NCBI RefSeq assembly: GCF_030816895.1
Contig: NZ_JAUSYL010000001.1
Coordinates: forward strand, 1,612,001-1,676,000
Origin: Clavibacter sp. B3I6
Lineage (GTDB): Bacteria > Actinomycetota > Actinomycetes > Actinomycetales > Microbacteriaceae
Length of the DNA: 64,000 nucleotides
Reading direction: 5' to 3'
In this document: piece by piece, positions 8,428 to 16,688 of the stretch
Position numbering within the stretch: position 1 is the first letter of the stretch
Layout: each line of letters begins with the position of its first letter
Made by a program: the position numbers and the translations under genes
Notes under the pieces: model-generated
The model's input: the letters and a program-made list of their open reading frames with translations, nothing else
What the model was told of the DNA's origin: nothing
Database searches by the model: none

Positions 8428-8844
8428 ATGTCCAGCCATCCCGCACCCCGTCTCCCGATGATCCTCGTCGTCACCGCCGCGTCCCTCGTCGGCGCGATGA
8501 CGGCAGCCCTGGCAGCCGCTCCCGCACCGACGGCGGGTGCCACGACGCACCCAGCAGCGGTCGCGCGCGGGCCAGCCTCCGCGGCTCTCGCGTCGACCAT
8601 GACGGCGGTGGAGGCGGTCGAGCTCGCGTGGTCGAGGGCATGGCGACCGGGCGACACCGACGCCGAGTTCCACGAGAAGTGGGTCGCGTTCCGGGAGTTG
8701 ACGAAGGAGACGTTCGCGCCGGACGTGGCGGAGGTCCGACGGCGGCTGGACGAGCGGGCGATGGACGGGTACCGCCGGAGGATCGCCGAGCGCGAGGCGC
8801 AGCGGGAGCAGGACGAGCAGGAGCGACCGTCGCGGGACGCGTGA
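8428..8844 (+). CDS. Secreted hypothetical protein (138 aa)
   Basis: No family recognised. Residues 1-38 form a typical Sec signal peptide (charged start, hydrophobic LVVTAASLVGAMTAALAAA, then Ala-rich cleavage region). The mature part has an acidic/aromatic helix (DTDAEFHEKWVAFREL) and a strongly charged C-terminal helix rich in Arg/Glu/Gln that may form a coiled coil. ATG 8428 is chosen because GGAGGAGG ends four bases upstream and the signal peptide begins there; a longer in-frame start at 8305 would bury it. Confidence 0.72.
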   Translation: MSSHPAPRLPMILVVTAASLVGAMTAALAAAPAPTAGATTHPAAVARGPASAALASTMTAVEAVELAWSRAWRPGDTDAEFHEKWVAFRELTKETFAPDVAEVRRRLDERAMDGYRRRIAEREAQREQDEQERPSRDA

Positions 8845-8875
8845 CCTGAGGGCCGCGACGCGGCAGGCTGGACCC

Positions 8876-9841
8876 ATGAGCGCGCGCATCGAGGTGGAGG
8901 GGCCCGGCGGGCCCGAGGTCATGACGCTGACGGACGGGCCCGTGCCGGATCCCGGGCCGGGCGAGGTGCGGATCCGCGTGCACGCCGCGGGCGTCAACTT
9001 CATCGACACCTACCGCCGCAGCGGCGTCTACCCGATGGCGCACCCGTATGTGCCGGGGTCCGAGGCCGCGGGGGTCGTCGAGGCGCTCGGCGACGGCGTC
9101 ACGGGCGTCCACGTCGGCGACCGCGTGGCGACGGCCGAGGCGTCCGGCACCTACGCGCAGCACGCGCTCGTCCGCGCGGAGACCCTGCTGCCCGTGCCCG
9201 ACGGCGTCGACATGGAGACGGCCGCCGCGCTGCCGCTCCAGGGCCTCACCGCGCACTACCTCGCGACGAGCTCGTACCCGGCCGGCCCCGGGGATCGCGC
9301 GCTCGTGCACGCGGGCGCCGGCGGCGTGGGGCTCCTCCTCACGCAGCTGTTGCGCGACCGCGGCGTCGAGGTGATCACCACCGTCTCCAGCGAGGAGAAG
9401 GCCGCCCTCTCGCGCACGGCCGGCGCGACGCACGTGCTCGGCTACGGCGACGTCCCCGTGCGGGTGCGGGAGCTGACCGAGGGGCGCGGCGTCGACGTGG
9501 TCTACGACGGCGTCGGGCGCGACACGTTCGACGGCTCGCTCGACTCCCTGCGCATCCGCGGCACGCTCGTGCTCTTCGGCGGCGCGAGCGGGCAGGTCCC
9601 GCCGTTCGACCTGCAGCGCCTGAACTCCGGCGGATCCCTGTCCGTCACCCGCCCGACCCTCGCCCACTTCCTGCTCGACGCGGAGGAGCGGCGGTGGCGC
9701 GCGGGCGAGCTGTTCGCCGGGGTGCTCGACGGATCCCTCGACGTGCGCGTCGGCGCGACCTACCCGCTCGCGGACGCGGCCCGCGCGCACGAGGACCTGG
9801 AGGCCCGGCGCACGACGGGCTCCATCGTGCTCATCCCCTGA
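8876..9841 (+). CDS. NADPH:quinone oxidoreductase (zeta-crystallin type)
   Basis: A 321-residue medium-chain dehydrogenase without zinc ligands. It has the quinone-oxidoreductase signatures GVNFIDTYRRSGVYP near the N-terminus, the LPLQGLTAHYL segment, and the nucleotide loop HAGAGGVGLLLTQL. It should reduce quinones or enones with NADPH in the cytoplasm. CAGGCT (8864-8869) lies six bases before the ATG, consistent with a leaderless mRNA. It stands alone; the next gene has its own promoter. Confidence 0.9.
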   Translation: MSARIEVEGPGGPEVMTLTDGPVPDPGPGEVRIRVHAAGVNFIDTYRRSGVYPMAHPYVPGSEAAGVVEALGDGVTGVHVGDRVATAEASGTYAQHALVRAETLLPVPDGVDMETAAALPLQGLTAHYLATSSYPAGPGDRALVHAGAGGVGLLLTQLLRDRGVEVITTVSSEEKAALSRTAGATHVLGYGDVPVRVRELTEGRGVDVVYDGVGRDTFDGSLDSLRIRGTLVLFGGASGQVPPFDLQRLNSGGSLSVTRPTLAHFLLDAEERRWRAGELFAGVLDGSLDVRVGATYPLADAARAHEDLEARRTTGSIVLIP

Positions 9842-9861
9842 CGCGGGAACCCGCGGATCGC

Positions 9862-9893
9862 TTGCCACGACGGAAAACGACATGTAGGTTTCC
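9862..9893 (+). promoter_or_regulatory. Promoter with a 22-bp palindromic operator, leaderless start
   Basis: TTGCCA (9862-9867) and TAGGTT (9885-9890) are spaced by 17 bases and place the start of transcription on the A of the ATG at 9897. A near-perfect palindrome covers 9872-9893: GGAAAAC..., centre ACATGT, ...GGTTTCC, with 9 of 11 pairs matching. It spans the spacer and -10, an ideal repressor site. The likely ligand is the winged-helix regulator encoded second in the operon. Confidence 0.65.
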
Positions 9894-9896
9894 CTC

Positions 9897-10355
9897 ATGG
9901 AAAACGATCGAGCAGCAGACGCGGCCGCCGCCCTCGCCGGCCTCCACTCCGACCGCGAGGCGCTGGCCGCCCGCATCCCCGTGCCGCGCGGGCACCTCGC
10001 GGGCTTCGGGGCCATCGCCCTCGCCTGGGTCGCGCAGGCCGCGACCCTCTCCCCCGGCGCCGACTACGAGCCGCCGCGGACCTCCTGGGTCCTGATCGCC
10101 GCCGCGGTGGTCCTCCTGGTCCTCATCCGCCGCCATGCGGGCATCCGGTTCCGCCGGGTCGGCGTGCGCGCGGTGCTCCTCGTCGCGACCGCGCTCCTCG
10201 GCTGCCTCGTGCTCTTCTCGATCTCGCTGGGCCTCGTCGCGCAGGGGCTCGGCTGGGCCGTGGCGCTCACGGCGCTGGCGGCCTTCGCGCTCGTCACCTG
10301 GCTCGCGACGCGGGCGTTCGAGGCCGCCGTCGACGGGATCCGCCGCCGTGGCTGA
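9897..10355 (+). CDS. Four-helix membrane protein, co-transcribed with a regulator
   Basis: A 152-residue integral membrane protein of unknown function. After a charged N-terminal helix (to about residue 35) come four hydrophobic segments at roughly 37-52, 63-80, 88-112 and 118-138, ending in a basic tail. This architecture matches small membrane proteins that are commonly paired with a PadR- or MarR-like winged-helix regulator in Gram-positives. Its stop overlaps the GTG of the regulator gene by eight bases, so the two are co-translated. Transcription probably begins at the ATG itself. Confidence 0.8.
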   Translation: MENDRAADAAAALAGLHSDREALAARIPVPRGHLAGFGAIALAWVAQAATLSPGADYEPPRTSWVLIAAAVVLLVLIRRHAGIRFRRVGVRAVLLVATALLGCLVLFSISLGLVAQGLGWAVALTALAAFALVTWLATRAFEAAVDGIRRRG

Positions 10356-10668
10356 GGCCGCGTTCGACGAGCTCATCCACGCGCCGGTCCGCCTGCGCAT
10401 CTGCGGGATCCTCCGCCGCGTCGACCAGATCGACTTCACCGTGCTGCGGGACGCGCTCGGGATCGCCGACGCGAGCCTCAGCAAGCACCTGAAGGCGCTG
10501 GCGGACGCGGGGTACGTGTCGTCGCGGAAGGCGTCCTCGGCCGGGCGCGCGGACCGGCGGCAGCTGACGTGGCTGGCCCTCACCCCGGCCGGCCGCCGGG
10601 CCTTCGACGGCCACGTCGCCGCGCTGACGGAGATCGCGGGCGCCGTCGAGGACGGCGCCCGCGCCTGA
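10348..10668 (+). CDS. Winged-helix transcriptional regulator (MarR/HTH_34-like)
   Basis: A 106-residue DNA-binding protein. It begins FDELIHAPVRLRICGIL, has a recognition region IADASLSKHLKAL and a wing with RADRRQLTWLALT, typical of the small winged-helix 'transcriptional regulator' family that often represses its own operon. The GTG (10348) overlaps the end of the membrane-protein gene (GTGGCTGA). The palindrome at 9872-9893 is the obvious candidate operator. The last 30 bases of the coding region fold into a terminator hairpin. Confidence 0.85.
   Translation: MAEAAFDELIHAPVRLRICGILRRVDQIDFTVLRDALGIADASLSKHLKALADAGYVSSRKASSAGRADRRQLTWLALTPAGRRAFDGHVAALTEIAGAVEDGARA
10636..10662. terminator. 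Terminator hairpin inside the 3' end of the regulator gene
   Basis: GCGGGCGCCGTC (10636-10647) and GACGGCGCCCGC (10651-10662) form a perfect 12-bp stem with a three-base loop. It lies within the last codons, just before the stop at 10666-10668, and also faces the end of the convergent hydrolase gene. Confidence 0.65.
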
Positions 10669-10679
10669 GACCCTCCGGG

Positions 10680-11501
10680 TCAGTCCGCGATGAACGCGAG
10701 GATGTCCTGGTCGAGCTGCGCCTGGTACTCGCCGGAGATGCCGTGCGGAGCGCCCGCGTAGACCTTCACGGTGCCGTGCTTCACGAGCTCGGCGGACTTG
10801 AGCGACGCGTTGGCGATCGGCACGATCTGGTCGTCGTCGCCGTGCGCCAGGAGGATCGGCACGTCGAGCGCCTTCAGGTCCTCCGAGAAGTCGGTCTCGG
10901 AGAAGGCGGCCACGCAGTCGTACGCCGCGATCAGGTTGACGAGCATGCCCTGGCGCCAGAAGTCGCGCTTCGCGCCCTCGGAGACGACGCTGCCCTCGCG
11001 GTTCGCGCCGAAGAACGCGTCGGAGAGGTCGATGTAGAACTGGGAGGCGTCGGCGAGCACGCCCGCGCGGATCCCGTCGAAGACCTCCAGGGGGACGCCG
11101 TCGGGGTTGGTGTCCGACGCGACCATCACGGGCGGGACGGCACCCGCGGTCACGACCTTGCGCACGCGGCCGACGCCGTGCTGCGCGGCGTAGCGGACGA
11201 CCTCGCCGCCGCCCGTGGAGTGCCCGATGACGACGAGGTCCTGCAGGTCGAGGTGCTCCACGAGCTCCGCGAGGTCGCGGGCGTACGTGTCCATGTCGTT
11301 GCCGGTCGAGGTCTTGGCCGAGCGGCCGTGGCCGCGGCGGTCGTGCGCGATGGCCCGGTAGCCGGCGTCGACGAGGACCTTGATCTCGACCTGCCAGGCG
11401 TCGGAGCTGAGCGGCCAGCCGTGGCTGAGCAGCACGGGCTTCCCGGCGCCCTGGTCGGTGTAGTACAGCTCGGTCCCGTCGGAGGTGGTGAAGTGCGGCA
11501 T
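10680..11501 (-). CDS. Alpha/beta hydrolase, non-heme chloroperoxidase-like
   Basis: A 273-residue cytoplasmic alpha/beta hydrolase of the cofactor-free haloperoxidase/perhydrolase group. It shows the oxyanion region LSHGWPLSSDAW, DRRGHGRS, the nucleophile elbow GHSTGGGE with Ser95, the acid in AHGDDDQIVP and the catalytic His in GAPHGI. Family members hydrolyse esters or, with peroxide and an organic acid, make peracids; the natural substrate is unknown. It is divergent from the XRE/NB-ARC regulator across a 200-base region holding an inverted repeat. Confidence 0.87.
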   Translation of the reverse strand: MPHFTTSDGTELYYTDQGAGKPVLLSHGWPLSSDAWQVEIKVLVDAGYRAIAHDRRGHGRSAKTSTGNDMDTYARDLAELVEHLDLQDLVVIGHSTGGGEVVRYAAQHGVGRVRKVVTAGAVPPVMVASDTNPDGVPLEVFDGIRAGVLADASQFYIDLSDAFFGANREGSVVSEGAKRDFWRQGMLVNLIAAYDCVAAFSETDFSEDLKALDVPILLAHGDDDQIVPIANASLKSAELVKHGTVKVYAGAPHGISGEYQAQLDQDILAFIAD

Positions 11502-11601
11502 GGTTCCCTCTCTGCTGGGGTCGGGGGCGCCCGCCGCGTCACGCGGCCGATCGGCGGCCCGTCCCGCGTTTGCCGGGAGGACCCGCGGTCTGCGAATCTC
11601 T

Positions 11602-11636
11602 CCCTGGTGATCACGCCCATCGAACCGTCACCAGGG
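11602..11636. promoter_or_regulatory. Perfect 9-bp inverted repeat before the STAND regulator
   Basis: CCCTGGTGA (11602-11610) and TCACCAGGG (11628-11636) are exact inverted copies 17 bases apart. The right arm overlaps the Shine-Dalgarno-like AGGGGG (11633-11638) of the short upstream reading frame at 11648. It could be a dimeric repressor site between the divergent genes, or an RNA hairpin that hides the ribosome site. Confidence 0.5.
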
Positions 11637-11647
11637 GGTCCGACACC

Positions 11648-11707
11648 ATGCAGGTAGCAGGCAGTTCGCATGCTGTTCCCACGGCCGTCCACGGGCGGCC
11701 CGCGTGA
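11648..11707 (+). CDS. Possible 19-residue upstream reading frame coupled to the STAND regulator
   Basis: ATG 11648 opens a 19-codon frame (MQVAGSSHAVPTAVHGRPA) that ends in TGA at 11705-11707, overlapping the GTG start of the big regulator as GTGA. AGGGGG lies nine bases upstream. The peptide has no recognisable feature; its value would be to load ribosomes onto the downstream start, which lacks a clear ribosome binding site. It could be chance. Confidence 0.35.
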   Translation: MQVAGSSHAVPTAVHGRPA

Positions 11708-13974
11708 CGGGGGTCGGCGGCCTCCTCCGCGGCCTGCGGATGTCGGCGGATCTCACGCTCGAGGCCCTCGCGGAGCGCTCGGGCGTGAGCGTGCGCACCA
11801 TCAGCGACATCGAGCGCGGCGTCAGCGCGCGACCGCGCCGGGCGACCGCGCACGCGCTCGCGGACGCGCTCGGCCTCGAGGGGAGCCGGCGTGACCGGCT
11901 GCTCGCCGCGGCCCGTCCGACCGCGGAGGCCGCCGCGGGCTCGACGACCCGGCCCGCGGGATCCGGCGGCCCCGCGCCCTACCGGCTGGCCGACTTCCGC
12001 GGCCGCGACGAGGAGATCGAGCGCCTGGTCGCGGCCGCGACGGGTCCCGCCGCCGGCCCGCGCCACGCCCCGACGCTCGTCGTGCTGAGCGGGGCGCCGG
12101 GCGTCGGCAAGTCGAGCATCGCGGTCGAGGCGGCCCACCGGATCACGGCGGGGTCGCGGCCGCCGCTGTTCGTCGACCTGGGCGGGCTCGACGACGCGCC
12201 CGCCGAGCCGCTGCACGTCATCCAGTCGCTGCTGCGGCAGCTGACCGGCGCGGAGGGCGCCCGGGGCGACCTCGCGGACGCGACCGCGGCCTGGGCCGCC
12301 GCCACCGCCGCGCAGCCCGTCGTGGTGGTGCTGGACGACGCGGCGACCGAGGCGCAGGTGCGTCCCGTCATGGCGGCGGATCCGGGCGCGACGGTGCTCG
12401 TCACCTCGCGGCGGACGCTCGCCGGGCTCGCCAGCGCGCGCCACCTCCGCGTCCCCGTCCTGCCGCGGAGGGACGGCGTCGCGCTGCTGGAGGCGATCGT
12501 CCCCGAGGCGCAGCGCGTCGGCGCCGACCTCGACGAGCTGGCGCGCCTGTGCGGCGACCTGCCGCTCGCGCTCCGGGTGGCGGGGCACCGCATCGCCTCG
12601 CAGCCCGCCTCCACCGTCGAGGACCACGTGCGGCGCCTCCGCGCGGAGGGCCGTCGGCTCGGCGCCCTGGTCGCCGGCGACACGGGCGTGCAGGCTGCCT
12701 TCGCCACCTCGTGCGCCCACCTCACCCCCGGCGCACGCGACCTGTTCCGGAGCCTCGCGCTCCTCCGCGGATCCTCGTTCGCGGCGCCCATGGCCGGCGC
12801 GGTCCTCGGCCTCGGCGAGGACGCGGCCCTCGGGCTGCTCGACGAGCTCGCGGACCTCGGCATGGTCGAGACGATGAGCGGATCCCGCTACCGCCTCCAC
12901 GACCTGCTGCGCCTCTACGCCGCCGAGCGCCTGCACGCCGACGTGGATCCCGTCGAGATCCGGCGCCGAAGCGAGCGGCTCGGCCGGTGGACGCTCGCGA
13001 CCGCCGCCGCCGCGGGCCGCGTGTTCGCCCCGGACGACGCGCCGCACCCCCGGCTCGGCCCGGCGCTCGCGTTCGGCTCGCGCGCCGCGGCCCGCGCGTG
13101 GCTCGTCACCGAGGTCGACGCGTGGTTCCCGGAGTACGCCGCCGCCGCGACCGACGGCCGGGAGGCGCTCGCGCTGGCCGCGGCCCCGCACATCCGGTGG
13201 TTCGGCGACCGGTGGTTCGAGTGGGGGCGCTGGCACGAGCTGTTCGCCGTCACCGCCGAGCTCGCGCATCGCGCCGGCGACGCCGTCCTCGAGGCGGAGG
13301 CCCTCACGGACGTCGCGTTCATCCAGCACTACGCGCGATGGGATCCGGCGGCCGCCGTCGTCACGGCCCGGCGCGCGCTCGCCCTCGCGACCGCGAGCGG
13401 CGACGGCCGCGGGCGGGCCAGGGCCCTCTCCGACATCGGCGCGTGCCTCGAGGCGCTCGGCGACGTCGACGGCGCGGTCGCCTCCACGCGCCTCGCGATC
13501 ACCGCGTTCGAGCAGCTCGGCCTCCCGGGTCCCGTCCTCGACTCCCGCGGCGTCCTGGCCAGGTCGCTGCTGGCGACGGACCCGGCTGCGGGCCTCGCGG
13601 CGTACGAGGAGATCCTCGAGCGCACGCGCGAGCCGCAGCCCGGCATGGCCGAGCACGACCGCTGGGCGGCGCACCTCGACGCGCTGGCGCAGTGCGGCAA
13701 GGCACTCGTCCGCCTCGGTCGGCACACGGAGTCGATCGAGCTCGCGGAGACGATGCTGACCACCGCGGACGGTCCCGCCGTCGACCACGCGGGCGAGCGC
13801 GACCGCGCCCGCGCGCTCCGCAACCGCGGCCTCGCCCGGCTCGCCCTCGGCGAGGTGGACGCCGGCCGCGCCGACCTCGAGCGCGCCCTCGTCCTCGCGG
13901 GTGACCTGCCGCCGGCCGAGTGGTCGGCGGAGATCCGCGACGCCCTCGACGGTCTCCCGGCCGCGACCGCCTAG
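11704..13974 (+). CDS. XRE-family HTH / NB-ARC ATPase / TPR signalling regulator (STAND protein)
   Basis: A 756-residue multidomain regulator. Residues 7-60 are an XRE helix-turn-helix (LTLEALAERSGVSVRTISDI). A linker leads to an NB-ARC-type ATPase with P-loop LSGAPGVGKSS (about 128-138), Walker B VVVVLDD near 216, the TSR sensor (VLVTSRRTL) and GDLPLALRVAG (GxP motif). A winged-helix segment follows (about 390-425). The C-terminal half is tetratricopeptide-like helices (about 440-750). STAND proteins use ATP-driven oligomerisation to switch on transcription when the repeat domain senses a ligand. It sits between an alpha/beta hydrolase and a flavin monooxygenase, possible targets. The GTG start lacks a strong ribosome site. 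Confidence 0.85.
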   Translation: MTGVGGLLRGLRMSADLTLEALAERSGVSVRTISDIERGVSARPRRATAHALADALGLEGSRRDRLLAAARPTAEAAAGSTTRPAGSGGPAPYRLADFRGRDEEIERLVAAATGPAAGPRHAPTLVVLSGAPGVGKSSIAVEAAHRITAGSRPPLFVDLGGLDDAPAEPLHVIQSLLRQLTGAEGARGDLADATAAWAAATAAQPVVVVLDDAATEAQVRPVMAADPGATVLVTSRRTLAGLASARHLRVPVLPRRDGVALLEAIVPEAQRVGADLDELARLCGDLPLALRVAGHRIASQPASTVEDHVRRLRAEGRRLGALVAGDTGVQAAFATSCAHLTPGARDLFRSLALLRGSSFAAPMAGAVLGLGEDAALGLLDELADLGMVETMSGSRYRLHDLLRLYAAERLHADVDPVEIRRRSERLGRWTLATAAAAGRVFAPDDAPHPRLGPALAFGSRAAARAWLVTEVDAWFPEYAAAATDGREALALAAAPHIRWFGDRWFEWGRWHELFAVTAELAHRAGDAVLEAEALTDVAFIQHYARWDPAAAVVTARRALALATASGDGRGRARALSDIGACLEALGDVDGAVASTRLAITAFEQLGLPGPVLDSRGVLARSLLATDPAAGLAAYEEILERTREPQPGMAEHDRWAAHLDALAQCGKALVRLGRHTESIELAETMLTTADGPAVDHAGERDRARALRNRGLARLALGEVDAGRADLERALVLAGDLPPAEWSAEIRDALDGLPAATA

Positions 13975-13983
13975 CCTCGTGCC

Positions 13984-15003
13984 ATGCCCGCATCCGGTAC
14001 CCCGCTGAGGCGCCTCGGCTTCCTCACCATCGGCCTGTTCGACCCCTCGGATCCCGCGGCGGGCCACGAGACGACCCTCCGCATCATCGAGCGCGGCGAG
14101 CAGCTGGGCCTCGACAGCGCCTGGCTCCGCCACCGCCACCTCCAGCACGGGATCTCCTCCCCCGTCGCCGTGCTCGCCGCCGCGTCCCAGCGCACGAGCC
14201 GCATCGACCTCGGCACGGCCGTGACGCCCATCGGCGCCGAGAACCCGTTCCGCCTCGCCGAGGACCTCGCCACGGTGGACCTCCTCACGGGCGGCCGCCT
14301 GCAGCCCGGCTTCTCGGTGGGCCGGCCGATGCGCTTCGAGACCTACCGCCACGCGATCTACCCGACCACGGCCGACCAGGAGGAGCTCGGCTACGACCGC
14401 CTCCTCCGCTTCCGCGACCTCGTGCGCGGCGACGAGGTGAGCGGCGTCACCGGCCGCGAGGGCCAGGAGGAGTACGCGTCGACCGTGCAGCCGCAGTCCG
14501 CGGGGCTCGTCGACCGGCTCTGGTACGGCGCGGGGAGCACCCGATCCGCGGTGTGGGCGGCCGAGAACGGCTTCCACCTCCTCACGTCGAGCGTGATCCA
14601 GGGCGAGCTCGGCCCGGACTTCGCCGCGAACCAGCGGGCGCAGATCGACGCGTACCGGGCCGCCCATCCGGCGGGTGCCGCGGCGCGCGTCTCGCAGGGG
14701 CTCGTGGTGATCCCCACCGACCGCGCCACCCCGGAGCAGCGCCGGCGCTACGAGGCGTACGCCGCCGAGCGCTCGGCCCGCGTCGGCGTCCCGCAGGGCC
14801 CGAAGAGCATGCTCTTCGCGGCCGACCTGGTGGGCACGTCCGAGCAGATCGCCGAGCGCCTGCACGCGGATCCCGCGTTCCAGGCGGTCGACGAGGTCGC
14901 CTTCGCCCTGCCGTTCACCTTCGGCGAGGCCGACCTCGAGCAGATCCTCACCGACATCGCGGAGCGCCTGGGCCCGGCGCTCGGCTGGTCGCCCGCCGCC
15001 TGA
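13984..15003 (+). CDS. LLM class flavin-dependent monooxygenase
   Basis: A 339-residue bacterial-luciferase-like oxidoreductase that would use reduced FMN or F420 and oxygen to oxidise an organic substrate. Recognisable features are GEQLGLDSAWLRHRH, VLAAASQRTSRIDLGTAVTP, LAEDLATVDLLTGGRL and the C-terminal DLVGTSEQIAERL segment that closes the barrel. TAGCCT (13972-13977) is six bases before the ATG, and its TAG is also the stop codon of the preceding gene. Substrate unknown. A strong bidirectional terminator follows. Confidence 0.88.
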   Translation: MPASGTPLRRLGFLTIGLFDPSDPAAGHETTLRIIERGEQLGLDSAWLRHRHLQHGISSPVAVLAAASQRTSRIDLGTAVTPIGAENPFRLAEDLATVDLLTGGRLQPGFSVGRPMRFETYRHAIYPTTADQEELGYDRLLRFRDLVRGDEVSGVTGREGQEEYASTVQPQSAGLVDRLWYGAGSTRSAVWAAENGFHLLTSSVIQGELGPDFAANQRAQIDAYRAAHPAGAAARVSQGLVVIPTDRATPEQRRRYEAYAAERSARVGVPQGPKSMLFAADLVGTSEQIAERLHADPAFQAVDEVAFALPFTFGEADLEQILTDIAERLGPALGWSPAA

Positions 15004-15030
15004 CCGCAGGCGCGGCCGCGCGCCGCATGC

Positions 15031-15073
15031 ACGACGACGCCCCTCCCGCACGAGCGGAGAGGGGCGTCGTCGT
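15031..15073. terminator. Bidirectional hairpin terminator
   Basis: ACGACGACGCCCCTC (15031-15045) pairs perfectly with GAGGGGCGTCGTCGT (15059-15073), with an inner CCGC/GCGG stem. It separates the convergent monooxygenase and MFS transporter genes and should serve both. Confidence 0.85.
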
Positions 15074-15088
15074 GATCCGGTGACGGGA

Positions 15089-16660
15089 TCAGTGCATGCT
15101 GACGGCCTCGGTCGAGGCGCCCTCGCGGAAGCGCTCGATCGGGACGCGCACCATCGACCACGAGATGACCGAGGCGCAGGCCACGCCGATCGCCGCGGCG
15201 AGGAAGACCACGTGGTAGCCGTCGACCTGCTGCTGCAGCGGGTTCGCCACGCCGTCGGTGGCCGCCGCGGTGACGGCCGAGGCGAACAGGGCCGTGAAGA
15301 CCGCGGTGCCGATGGATCCGCCGATCTGCTGCGTGCCCGTGAGCGCCGCGCCCGCGACGCCGGCGTCACGCGGCTCGATCCCGGAGAGCGCGACGTTCTG
15401 CATGGGCACGAACACGAACGCGAGGCCCACGCCGAGGAGGATCTGCCCGGGCAGCACCTGGACGACGTACGCGCCGTCGACCGTCACGCGGCTGAACCAG
15501 AGGAGGCCGGCGGCCGCGACGAGCGGGCCGACGGTCATGAGGATCCGCGGGCCGACGCGCGGCAGCAGCCGGGCGACCTGCGGGGCCGTGAGCATGATCG
15601 ACGCGGCCATGGGCAGCGACGCGAGACCCGAGATCAGCGGCGACATGCCGAGCACGATCTGGAAGTGCAGCGTGAGGTACAGCAGGCCGCCGAGGAGCGC
15701 CGCGCCCACCATCACGGAGGTGAGGTACGCGCCGCCGCGGGTGCGGTCGGCGACGACGCGGAGCGGCAGGAGCGGGTTGCGTGCCCGCGACTCCCACCAG
15801 ACGAACGCGACCATGAGGCCGACGCCGAGCGCGAGGAAGCCGATGGTGTCGGCGTTGCCCCAGCCGTCCTCCGCGCGGGAGAAGCCGTAGACGATCGAGC
15901 CGAGGCCGAGGGTCACGAGCAGGGCGCCCGGGATGTCGTAGCTGCGGTCGCCGTCCGCGCGGCTCTCCTTCACCAGCGGGATGGCCGCGATGATCGCGAC
16001 GACCGCGATCGGCACGTTGACGAGCAGGCACCAGTGCCAGCTGAGGTACTCGGTGAGCACGCCGCCGAGCAGCAGGCCCACGGCGGCGCCGGATCCGGCC
16101 ACGGTGCCGTACACCGCGAACGCCTTCACGCGGTCGGGCCCGGACGGGAACGTCACCGAGAGGAGCGCGAGCGCGGCGGGCGCGAGGAGCGCCGCGAAGA
16201 CGCCCTGGAGGCCGCGCGCGATGAGCAGCATCTCGGCCGAGACGGCGACGCCGCCCAGCGCGCTGGCCGCGGCGAAGCCGACCATGCCGAGGATGAAGGA
16301 GCGCTTGCGGCCCCAGTAGTCGGCGATGCGGCCGCCGAGGAGGAGCAGCGACCCGAAGGCGAGCGCGTAGACGGTGACGACCCAGGTGCGGTCGGCGTCG
16401 CTCATGCCGAGCTCGCGCTGGGCGGCCGGGAGGGCGATGTTCACGATGGTGCCGTCGAGCACGACCATCAGCTGGGCGAGGGCGACGACGGCGAGGAGGA
16501 TCCACTTGCTGCGGGCGGGGGCGGCGGGAGCGGCCGGGACGGCGGGAGCGGCGGGGCCGGCCGGGGACGTGGAGGGCGGTGCGTCTTCGGGGGTGCGTGC
16601 GTGCGGGATCTGGTGCTCCTGGAGGGTCGTGCGGCGCCCGGGCGGGCGAGGACGGTCCAA
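15089..16660 (-). CDS. MFS drug:H+ antiporter, DHA2 family (14 membrane segments)
   Basis: An exporter of up to 523 residues. The first transmembrane segment carries LMVVLDGTIVNIALPA, the DHA2 signature, followed by GGRIADYWGRKR (motif A) and the antiporter motif C segment GSGAAVGLLLGGVLTE; about 14 hydrophobic segments follow. It should expel an antimicrobial or toxic metabolite. It is divergent from a TetR regulator and shares its operator. The start is uncertain. TTG 16660 lies inside the predicted -10, while the only sequence after the expected transcript start with a good ribosome site (CCAGGAG) leads to an in-frame ATC at complement 16607-16609. Confidence 0.9.
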   Translation of the reverse strand: MDRPRPPGRRTTLQEHQIPHARTPEDAPPSTSPAGPAAPAVPAAPAAPARSKWILLAVVALAQLMVVLDGTIVNIALPAAQRELGMSDADRTWVVTVYALAFGSLLLLGGRIADYWGRKRSFILGMVGFAAASALGGVAVSAEMLLIARGLQGVFAALLAPAALALLSVTFPSGPDRVKAFAVYGTVAGSGAAVGLLLGGVLTEYLSWHWCLLVNVPIAVVAIIAAIPLVKESRADGDRSYDIPGALLVTLGLGSIVYGFSRAEDGWGNADTIGFLALGVGLMVAFVWWESRARNPLLPLRVVADRTRGGAYLTSVMVGAALLGGLLYLTLHFQIVLGMSPLISGLASLPMAASIMLTAPQVARLLPRVGPRILMTVGPLVAAAGLLWFSRVTVDGAYVVQVLPGQILLGVGLAFVFVPMQNVALSGIEPRDAGVAGAALTGTQQIGGSIGTAVFTALFASAVTAAATDGVANPLQQQVDGYHVVFLAAAIGVACASVISWSMVRVPIERFREGASTEAVSMH

Positions 16661-16688
16661 TCTAGGTCCGCTCCGCCCCGAGAGTCAA
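16659..16688 (-). promoter_or_regulatory. Promoter of the MFS transporter gene
   Basis: On the minus strand TTGACT (complement 16683-16688) and TAGATT (complement 16659-16664) are 18 bases apart. The -35 lies inside the TetR palindrome, so bound repressor would block polymerase. Transcription should start near 16652. Confidence 0.65.

Noticed and set aside
11611..15369. A 1252-codon open frame on the minus strand
   Set aside because: It is antisense to the XRE/NB-ARC regulator and the monooxygenase, whose motifs are clear. Very high GC leaves long stop-free shadows in opposite frames, and its translation is low-complexity Arg/Gly/Ala.
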